From assembly GCA_009760855.2 (NCBI GenBank), contig WPIO01000092.1, positions 817,501 through 870,000 on the forward strand: a DNA stretch of 52,500 nt, given 5' to 3'. Source of the stretch: Cristatella mucedo (lineage: Eukaryota > Bryozoa > Phylactolaemata > Cristatellidae). Made by a program: the position numbers and the translations under genes. Shown piece by piece: positions 45,367 through 52,500 of this stretch (position 1 is its first letter; each line of letters starts with the position of its first letter). The notes under the pieces were generated by a model. The model searched no databases and had not been told where the DNA came from. It saw only the letters and a program-made list of their open reading frames with translations.

Positions 45367-46394
45367 CTCACTTGTATCGTCGCTTCGCACCGGATCTACT
45401 CTGCTGGAAAGAGAATGGCCACCGAAAGTCCCTACTCCGAGCGCTCTCGTGCGTGTGAGAAAACATAAGTCTCGTATCACTGCGTGGCGGTCAGAGTCAC
45501 AGTTGGTAGTTTCAACTTCTTAGGCTTCTGAGGCTGAGATCTTCCTTTCTAGGCCGGGAGGGGGGATAAGATCTATAGTCACGTATTGTGGCCATTTTGT
45601 GATTTGTAGCCATTTTGGCTGGCTCCCAGACGAGCAAAGCCTGCGGAAAGCTACGATACTCGACTGGTACTCGAGCTACGATCCTTAAACATTAAGGAGC
45701 CAGGGAGAGGAGAGGCCTTAGAAAAACGCTGATCTGCGGCATGCGGCAAGCGATAAAAAAGCCATGCATGCGTGCATGCATGCATGTAGGTCACGAGGGC
45801 ACGAGATGCTTGACGAGTGGCATGACATGCCAGCCACACAGCGAGTCGCAGAGGTGCAGGAGCTGAGTCTTTGCTGTAGGGTAAGATTAAATAGGCGCAG
45901 AGGAATGGTAGCACAAAGAGAAAGCACAAGCTTTTTTCAATCGACCCAGGTGGGGGCCGAATCGCGCTACGTTCAAATGACAGCAAATTTGATCATCTGT
46001 TTTTTTAAATCAACCAATCGCTTATCCCACTTACTTTACTGACGCAGAGGTAGGCTCTCATGTCCACGTGCCCCCATACCTTCGGAGGGAGCCCACCTAC
46101 CTTGGTCGATTAAGCCGCGCTTGAGCTTGAATTTCGTGAACCCTCTTATCTGATATGGCCTAGGGGCTGGCACGCTGCAGCCCCCCCCCCACGGGCCACC
46201 CGGAAAGAGCGTGCAGCCTGCTACGACCGGTATGTTCTGAAAAGTTCAAGGTTCAGCCCTTTAAACCGATTAATGGAAGATTGTACATAAGCTTGTAGCG
46301 GAAGATGTTGCATGTTAAGATCAAGCCATGTTATTGCCATGTAAAGGTTCGCCCCCTCTTTTGGGAATTCCTGCTAAAGCTCCCGGTGTCCGCG
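45367..46394. other. Unique DNA with (GCAT)n
   Basis: A 'gcatgcatgcatgcatg' run lies at about 45768-45786. A 10-C run lies at 46181-46190. No gene is recognised. Confidence 0.4.
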
Positions 46395-46672
46395 TGCTTG
46401 TAAACTAAAAACGCATCTATTTATGACAGCATTTAGTGGGTCCCTGTGACTCGTCTTTTATGTGCTTATGCGTGCTGACACTGTTGCTTGCTGCAACTAA
46501 CCACACTCGCATGCTGACCCTGTGCATGTCACCCATAACCATGCTATTCTTGTTGTTTATCAAGCATGATACCACTAACTATTCGATCGTGCTTCCTTTG
46601 CAGTAATTGTAAAGCGCCTAAAAAGAAAGCTGAGTTCCCTGAGGGCACTTTATCAAATGAAATACTATTACT
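46395..46672 (+). mobile_element. LINE-A 3' UTR copy
   Basis: 'acgcatctatttatgacagc', 'atttagtgggtccctgtgac', 'gtgcttatgcgtgctgacac', 'cttgttgtttatcaagcatg' and 'gtaaagcgcctaaaaagaaa' with 'ctgagggcactttatcaaat' follow the family order. The coding region is absent, apart from the last few codons. Confidence 0.88.
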
Positions 46673-47481
46673 ATCTGTTTTTCTCTAAAAGTGTCATCAG
46701 TGTGTCATGTGTATTATTTTGTGTGGAACTTGGCAGTTCCGAAACCTGACAAACTCTTGTGAGCAGTCTCGCGTATCCAAACGGCATGCATTCAGCGAGA
46801 TCATCGCGGTCGTCTAGCGGTGGGTGTCGGGGATTCTCGACACTGAGATTAATGCGGGAATTCGAGCCCTTCCGGCTGTTGAATTTTTTTCGACCTGCCG
46901 AGCGTTGCAAAAAAACGGCTGTCAACTGGCTGCCGAGGGATCGACGCAGTGCATTTTCCATGTGAATCATGTAACATAATTATCTTTATTTATGGAGTCT
47001 CACAACACCGTCTACTAGGGCGTGTACTGTAACCTCCGGTAAGCACCAAAATGGCCCGAGTCCCACCTCAGCTTCCGGCGACAGGAACTTTTCCGCTCAG
47101 GCAAGTGAAACGCCAGACGGAGACATTTGGAGAAGCTTGAAGCTCTCGCATTGTTCGAAGGAACGCGCTCACAAGGACACAGCTTTAGTATACACCAATT
47201 TTCGGAGTTGTAGTAAAAGACAAATCCCGGTGGCTGCACGCTCTGTGTCACTGTCGACCAAGCTGAATTGCTGACTCGCGCGTGCTTTCCCCCTCCCGCG
47301 AAAAGAGTCCCTCCAGCTAGTCTCGCAAAATGGACAGTCGTGACAACGAGGCCAGATGGCAGCGGTAGCGAGACCTGAACGGACTCTATCAGGGTCAGGG
47401 ACAGCAATTGAGAGCTGTCGCTGGGACCAGTCGGGCCTCCTGATCTAGCGACGATGCCGAAAAGCTTGTTTGATTTGGCAG
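46673..47481. other. Unique DNA, no recognised gene
   Basis: A 99-codon minus frame (46671-46970) with NLSVENPRHPPLDDRDDLAE looks unrepetitive, and a 130-codon minus frame lies at 47015-47407. Neither has a motif I recognise. Both lengths are compatible with chance. Confidence 0.3.
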
Positions 47482-47771
47482 CAATGTAATGTAATGTAAT
47501 GTAATGTAATGTATCTCCGTCTGTAACTCCACAAAGTCATAAAGACCATGTGGGTGTTACACAGGAGAGTTTTGCATAGCGCACTCACAGCCGAAGCGGC
47601 TTTCGGTACGTATTCGGTAGCCAACGGACTTCGTCTCACGCAACAAAGAGAAAGTGGGAAGCATAGCAGAGTCAGGAGAGCAGTTGAGGTAGTTAGTAAC
47701 ATAGAAGTAGCAGCTCAGGACCGCTGTAAAGGATGAGCCATAGTCGGCAGCAGGAGAATAGATGTCGTTCA
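47482..47771 (-). mobile_element. LINE-B 3' fragment with intact pentanucleotide tail
   Basis: A 'taatg' repeat (about five units, 47484-47512) is followed by 'tatctccgtctgtaactcca', 'cataaagaccatgtgggtgt', 'ttcggtagccaacggacttc' and 'gtctcacgcaacaaagagaa'. The coding end is readable in reverse. It is 5'-truncated at 'gaatagatgtcgtt'. Confidence 0.9.
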
Positions 47772-48064
47772 GCCGTGGACCGAAGGGCCGAAGGATTCGC
47801 TTCTCTGAAGTTCGGTCTGAACTCCAACTTGCTCGAGGTGCCGCTTTCTTACGCAGCCAGTGGCGCTCAGCACTCTGAACTCGGCGCCAAGCGTACGTTT
47901 TCGCATTTCTGGAAAAGCTCGCCACCCCGCCCCTTCCCTCGTGCTTGCCCGCCATCGCTCTCTGGCCGCCCCTAAAAGAGCTGGGAGCAAAGCCTTCCGC
48001 TTCCGCTCTAGCGGGCTCCGCTTGAACTTTCTCTCACGATGCGTGCCCGTCGTTCGGCTGCCTA
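47772..48064. other. Unique DNA between opposed LINE-B copies
   Basis: No motif is recognised in 70-80-codon frames of either strand. It would form the loop if the two flanking LINE-B copies paired. Confidence 0.35.
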
Positions 48065-48845
48065 CATTTTAAAAGCTTCATTCAGAAGACTGCTTCTACA
48101 GCTAGCCATCACGTCAGATTCCTATCCAAGATTAGGAGCTAGCTGTCTTCCAAAGTGGCTTGCAAAAATTTCACTGGCTCCTTAGTTCTGTCTCGGCTTG
48201 ATTATTGTAAATCTCTTTTGGCTGGGCTACCAAAAAAAGCAACTAGGCCACAGCTGACTGTGAATATGGCTGCAAGGCTAGTCTTCAAGTCCCAGCGGTT
48301 TGAGCACGTGTCTCCTTTGTGAAAAAAGCCAGGATGGTTGCCGGTTGAGCAAAGGATACAGAGCAAAGTTCTTGCGCTGACCCGCAAGGCCCGCCACGGC
48401 TTGGCTCCTTCGTACCTAGCTGAACTGCTGCATCAGTTTCAGCCTGTTCGCGCCCTCAGGTCCTGTGTGGGCAATAAATTAGCTGTCCCATTCCTCCGCT
48501 TAAAGACAGTTGGCGACAGAAGCTTTAGCTCTGCAGGTCCTAGACTGTGGAACTCGCTTCCACAATTCTTACGCAACGACAACTACTCTCCAACTGCCGG
48601 CTATGGCACAACTTTTTCCGCTGTCCTGAGCTGCTGCTTCCATGCTACTCACTACCTCAACTGCTCTCCTGACTCAGCTATGCTTCCCACTTTCTCTTTG
48701 TTGCGTGAGACGAAGTCTGTTGGCTACCGAATGCGTACCGAAAGCCGCTTAGGCTGTGAGTGGGCTACACAAAACTCTCCTGCGTAGCACCCACATGGTC
48801 TTTATGGCTTTGTGGAGTTACAGACGGAGATAAGTTACATTACGG
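48065..48845 (+). mobile_element. LINE-B, longest copy
   Basis: It opens with SRLDYCKSLLAGLPKKATRP and NMAARLVFKSQRFEHVSPL-like codons (the RT thumb of CR1/L2-type elements). The open frame 48338-48787 has MPVEQRIQSKVLALTRKARH, GLAPSYLAELLHQFQPVRAL, GDRSFSSAGPRLWNSLPQFL and NCSPDSAMLPTFSLLRETK. The 3' UTR 'tgcgtagcacccacatggtc' ends in 'ttacattac'. The upstream frame breaks at 48322 ('gtgaaaaaagcc' with a stop), and RT catalytic motifs are missing. It is inactive and 5'-truncated, but the best template for the family. Confidence 0.92.
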
Positions 48846-49531
48846 CGCTTGACCAAAGCCTTTCGCCCCGCCATTTGATTATAACATTGCGTCCGCTGGA
48901 TTTAAGAGGTTGCGATGCAAGAGAGCTCTGACACTCACGAAGGGAAATTGAACGATCGGCATCTACAGAAAGCTGCAAAGCCACCGCGACCGCTGGCGAT
49001 TACAATTGTCGGTGGCAGCCTAGCACTCGTCAGCCGTACCCGTAGTACATGTAAAGCCAGCGCTCAAGGGCTTCCCAGAGTTTCCTAGTCATCCCAGGAG
49101 TCATCACCACTGGTGGCACTCCCAGTCCAGCAGGACCAGGGTGCCACCAGGATTAAGCCAAGCTTCGGACAGCACCTTTAACCTGACCATTGGCGGCCGA
49201 TTTACGGGTAGGCCTGGAGGCGCGTCGCGAGACTACCGTTTCCCATGCATCCTTCGGGATAGTCGGGGGGGGGAGACAATGGCTATTTGATACGCCTCCC
49301 TACGCCACTCTAAGAAGGAGCTACGGGTGAGAATGGCTCGGGGCATGTGTCTTTCTCCGAGGCCCCCCCCCACCCCGACGTGTCGTTTAGAAAGCAGACT
49401 AGACGCATTAGCGGAGGCGAAAGCTCCGGAGGAACCGGGGAGCCGCTAGCCTGGAACTGATTTAGTTAGCTTCGTCGGCGGGCTGTCTGGGTGGTCTATA
49501 GAGGTGGAGCGCGCTGCCTACGTACCACTGC
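48846..49531. other. Unique DNA, no recognised gene
   Basis: Mixed composition with a 'cccccccaccccgacg' run near 49363. Nothing is recognised. Confidence 0.4.
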
Positions 49532-49745
49532 TCTCCCTCCTTCCCTTACCCCTCTCTCTCCTCTCTATCTCTGTCTCTCCCTCTTCGCCCTCTCTCTCTC
49601 CCCTCTCTCCCTCCCCTCTCTCCCTCCCCTCTCTCCCTCCCCTCTCTCCCTCCCCTCTCTCCCTCCCCTCTCTCTCTCCTCTGCCTGTCTGCCTCTGTCT
49701 CTGTCTGGCTCTCCCCATCTCTCTCTCTCCTTCCTCCCTCTCTCT

Positions 49746-49808
<63 letters not shown>
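49532..49808. repeat. CT-rich tract with 'ccctctctccct' minisatellite part
   Basis: The left part repeats 'ccctctctccctcc' about six times (49590-49680). The right part is pure CT (49740-49808). A LINE-A fragment starts within about 20 bases of its end. Confidence 0.92.
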
Positions 49809-49810
<2 letters not shown>

Positions 49811-49824
49811 GCAACCTCGATCCT

Positions 49825-50246
49825 GCGCCGTTTACTGTTTACCTATACACACCTCGTACAAATCTCAAATCGTTTGGAAACCGTGCCTTTAGTTCGTATG
49901 CTACCAAAGCCTAGGTCACACTCCCAACCTGCGTCACATCTCCTGACTTGACCACATTTAAAAAGAAACTAATAGCTCATCTATTTATCACAGCGCTTAG
50001 TATGTCCCGTGATTCATCCTGTGTGTGCTTATGCGTGCAGACACTGTACATGCTGCCACTAACCATACTTGTATGCTGACTCTGTGCATGTCACCCCTAA
50101 CCGTGTTATTGTTGTTGCTTATTCAGCATGCTACCACTAGCAATTCGATCGTGCTTGCATTGGAGCAAATGCAAAGCGCCTAGAAAGAGGTTGAGTTATC
50201 CGAATGTGCTAAATCGAATGTTTTACTATTATTATTATTATTAATT
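49825..50246 (+). mobile_element. LINE-A 3' end, 5'-truncated
   Basis: 'acctcgtacaaatctcaaat', 'ggaaaccgtgcctttagttc', 'gtatgctaccaaagcctagg' and 'ttgaccacatttaaaaagaa' are coding-end codons. The 3' UTR follows in full order to 'gcgcctagaaagaggttgag' and an ATT tail. Confidence 0.9.
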
Positions 50247-50257
50247 GTAGCAAGAAT

Positions 50258-50396
50258 GCTAAGTTGTTTATCAAGCATGATATCTCTGATATCTCCATTC
50301 TATCGTATTTTCTTTGCAGCAAATTTAAAGCGCCTAGAAAGAGATTGAGTTCTCTGAGGGCGCTTTATCAAGTGCATTATTATAATTTATATTAAA
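50258..50396 (+). mobile_element. LINE-A 3' terminus, second in series
   Basis: 'gttgtttatcaagcatgata', 'ttctttgcagcaaatttaaa', 'gcgcctagaaagagattgag' and 'ttctctgagggcgctttatc' with an AT tail. The bases are closest to the family consensus. Confidence 0.9.
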
Positions 50397-50427
50397 GTAC
50401 CGACGAACACGTACCCAAGGCAGCCAT

Positions 50428-50533
50428 AAAGGCTTCAGCCATTTCGATCGTGCTTCCTTCGCAACGAAGTTAAAGCGCCTAGAAAGAGATTAGGTTCTCT
50501 GAGGGCACTATACAAATGGATTATTATTATTAA
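50428..50533 (+). mobile_element. LINE-A 3' terminus, third in series
   Basis: 'ttcgatcgtgcttccttcgc', 'aaagcgcctagaaagagatt', 'aggttctctgagggcactat' and 'acaaatggattattattatt'. It ends in 'acaaatg', like the SINE2 tails. Confidence 0.88.
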
Positions 50534-50576
50534 TGTTATTCAAAAAGGTGGGTCGGTATTCAAATGCATCGATGCG

Positions 50577-50664
50577 CTCTCACTAGTGATATTGACATGC
50601 TTCCTTTTCAGCAAATGTAAAGCTATCAGAACAAGATTGAGCTCTCTGCGGGCGCCATGCTAAC
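50577..50664 (+). mobile_element. LINE-A 3' terminus, fourth in series, diverged
   Basis: 'ttgacatgcttccttttcag', 'caaatgtaaagctatcagaa', 'caagattgagctctctgcgg' and 'gcgccatgctaac'. There is no ATT tail. Confidence 0.7.
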
Positions 50665-50891
50665 GTCACTCTAGCGACGATTTATGTCAACGGTAGATGA
50701 GTGTCTTAAATCGTCCTGCGCGAGCCTGGCAGTTCAGAGTCAGAGGAGGTGGACGCTGCATCAAACATGCTCAGCTAGTAGCCGCTGGTGCGTGAAGTCG
50801 TCGCCGTCGTCGCTTAAAGCGCGGCGCCCGAGGCTGAAGACTGAACCGATAGGCCGATCGATTCGTTCAGTCGGCCCTTCCTTCGGCTTTT

Positions 50892-51038
50892 CCTCCTCCT
50901 GCTCCTCCTGCTCCTGCTCCTTCTCCTGCTCCTCCTGCTCCTCCTGCTCCTTCTCCTGCTCCTCCTGCTCCTGCTCCTTCTCCTGCTCCTCCTGCTCCTC
51001 CTGCTCCTCCTGCTCCTCCTGCTCCTCCTACTCCTCCT
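50892..51038. repeat. (TCC/TGC)n trinucleotide-based minisatellite
   Basis: 'ctcctcctg' and 'ctccttctcctg' units alternate for about 145 bases. The frames read Cys-Ser (plus) or Arg-Arg-Ser (minus). Confidence 0.92.
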
Positions 51039-51529
51039 CTCGGTTCGGCAATCGGTCGCCACCAAAAGTGCTCGCTAAAACCGCTAGCGCGTGCACCACC
51101 GAATGTCGCACATACTTTTAACGACAATTCTTGCGGCAGCGACGAGCCGCGAAGAAGCGAGCTCGGCCGCCGAGCGAGCGGAGCGGAGCCGAGCGAGCGC
51201 TCGCCTATGCCTATAGGTTCTTCGCGCGCAGCGTCGAGAGCCGACATCGTCGAGCGACCGCCGAGTTCGTTCCAAGCGCCACGCTCGCTCGGGCTCTTTA
51301 CGAATGTAAAGTGCCTCGCGCGGAAACCAATCACTTGGAGCGATACGCGTAGCCATACAAATAGCCGCCGACTCGGACGCCTGGCGCTCGCGAACCGGAA
51401 TTCGCGAGCGCTTACTTTAGTTTCCCTTGGGGAGTGGGCGGGTTCCGTTCAGGGTCCTAAGGCGCGCGCACGACGTCTCCTCCGAGCTCGTCTCCGCTCG
51501 CGGCGGCCGCCGCCGCCGCCACGAATTAT

Positions 51530-51722
51530 TCTTAGCTCGCCCGCCGTCTGCAGATCTCACTCGCACCGCCTCTCTGCGAGGCGGTCTGCTGCCTTTGTTC
51601 GAGTCGAGTCTCGCATGATCGAATTCCGCTTCGCCGTTATGCCGCTCGTTAACTCGCCCGCGGACACGCTTTGCTGCACCTTTTAGCAATCGCGAAGGGC
51701 CACGCCGTCTCCTGTCTCGCAT
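51530..51722. repeat. 193-bp direct repeat, left copy
   Basis: It is repeated at 51818-52010 with an offset of 288 bases and about four mismatches seen. The start is 'tcttagctcgcccgccgtct' and the end is 'ctcgcat'. The two minus-strand frames over it share about 64 residues beginning RGPSRLLKGAAKRVRGRVNE. Confidence 0.93.
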
Positions 51723-51817
51723 TTAGCTGTTAGCCCCCGCGCGTTTTGCAAAGTCGAGTCGACGCTTCGCTCGCGCCGAGCTGCTTCTCGCGCGCGCACT
51801 CGCACGCCCTTCGGCGT

Positions 51818-52010
51818 TCTTAGCTCGCCCGCCGTCTGCAGATCTCACTCGCACCGCCTCTCTGCGAGGCGGTCTGCTGCCTTTGTTCGAGTCGAGTCTC
51901 GCATGATCGAATTCCGCTTCACCGTCATGCCGCTCGTTAACTCGCCCGCGGACACGCTTTGCTGCACCTTTTAGCAATCGCGAAGGGCCGCGCCGTCTCC
52001 TGACTCGCAT
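51818..52010. repeat. 193-bp direct repeat, right copy
   Basis: The second copy of the 51530-51722 segment. The intervening 95 bases are not shared. The offset is a multiple of three, but the shared frames belong to separate open frames. Confidence 0.93.
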
Positions 52011-52330
52011 AGCTCCGCACCCAGCAGACAGCTTACGCGGCTCGACGGGAATCCTCCGAGGCTCTACACTTGCGCGCCAAGAGCCGGTATCGGTAGTGCG
52101 ACGTTGGGTCAACCCAGACGGTCTACGGCGTCGTCATCCCTGCCTAGATCGAGGGCTTCGCGCGTGCGCTTGGATGCGCCCTTAGTCGCGGGCGACTGGT
52201 CGAGTCGGGTCTGGCCGAAGGCGAAGCCCCGGAAAGCCTCCGCTGCCAGTCTGCAGCTCTGCTTCGTGGCTGCTGCCGGAGTTTCCTCAGCGGCTCCTGC
52301 GTCGTCGTGAAAGCTCCGAAGTTCGCGAAT

Positions 52331-52500
52331 CGCATATTCCATAAGGTCCGACGCTATATGAGCACTGCTAATTTGATAATTAGTCAGTTACGGCCAGACC
52401 TTAGTCGAGAGCGATTTGCCCTCGCTTTGCCGGCGCTTGCATTGACTTATCTGACAGCTAACACGCTCTAGTTGTATACGGCCAGATGTTTTCGAGCAAG
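52331..52500. other. Window-end DNA, nothing recognised
   Basis: Mixed composition with no open frame or repeat signature. Confidence 0.4.

Larger units (their letters stand above)
51100..52330. promoter_or_regulatory. CpG-rich domain with an internal duplication
   Basis: CpG-dense DNA like the domains at 31.4 and 38.9 kb. Open frames overlap on both strands without a recognised domain. It may be a CpG island at the start of a gene beyond the window edge. Confidence 0.3.

Overview
This is nuclear DNA from a repeat-rich animal genome. It has no operons, no bacterial-type gene spacing and no continuous host coding region that I can recognise. Three things point to an animal. Long dinucleotide microsatellites (CT/GA, GT, AT) are abundant. 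Degenerate CR1/L2/Rex-type non-LTR retrotransposons carry animal-style reverse-transcriptase motifs (SAAFDTVDH, GVPQGSVLGP, YADDTQLY). Several tRNA-derived SINEs carry A- and B-box-like promoters. An aquatic or basal chordate-like genome (fish, lamprey or similar) would fit, but I cannot assign a species from the sequence. Any host genes here would be split into short exons that cannot be called without transcripts. Most open frames in the window are chance frames in GC-rich or simple-repeat DNA.

The recognisable content is almost entirely mobile-element debris, and the family names used here are my own. LINE-A is a CR1/L2-like element whose 3' end reads 'aagcgcctagaaagag..ttctctgagggcgct' followed by (ATT)n. 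I see sixteen 3' ends plus several internal pieces; the longest, at 41.48-42.87 kb, holds reverse-transcriptase motifs. LINE-B is a second family marked by the peptide GPRLWNSLPQFLR and a pentanucleotide (TAATG/CATTA) tail, with seven copies. SINE1 has three copies, a tRNA-like head and a strong internal hairpin. SINE2 has nine copies, a tRNA-like head and a 3' tail that matches LINE-A, which suggests that LINE-A machinery mobilised it. One DNA-transposon-like element with terminal inverted repeats lies at 30.23-30.89 kb between TA dinucleotides.

Layout: 0-4.4 kb holds a (CAG)30 tract and a LINE-B copy interrupted by SINE1, then SINE2 and LINE-A. From 4.4 to 10.8 kb is largely unique or GC-rich DNA with one SINE1. 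From 10.8 to 17.5 kb are LINE and SINE pieces, a CA/TA/TG palindrome, a tandemly duplicated GA/CT unit and an AT-rich block. From 17.5 to 25.4 kb are unique DNA and a three-part LINE mosaic. From 25.7 to 27.2 kb a LINE-A copy sits inside a GA tract. From 27.5 to 31.2 kb are three SINE2 copies, a LINE internal fragment, a 16-bp perfect hairpin and the inverted-repeat transposon. From 31.4 to 34.5 kb is a long CpG-rich stretch, the best candidate for a promoter or first exon. From 34.7 to 50.7 kb is alternating unique and LINE/SINE DNA, ending in four same-strand LINE-A 3' ends in a row. From 50.9 to 52.4 kb are a (TCC/TGC) repeat and a CpG-rich block with a 193-bp tandem duplication.

The parts relate as a retrotransposition ecosystem rather than a pathway. 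LINE-A would supply the reverse transcriptase, SINE2 carries its 3' recognition sequence, and SINE1 and LINE-B form a separate layer. Frame breaks and truncations suggest that all copies in this window are dead.
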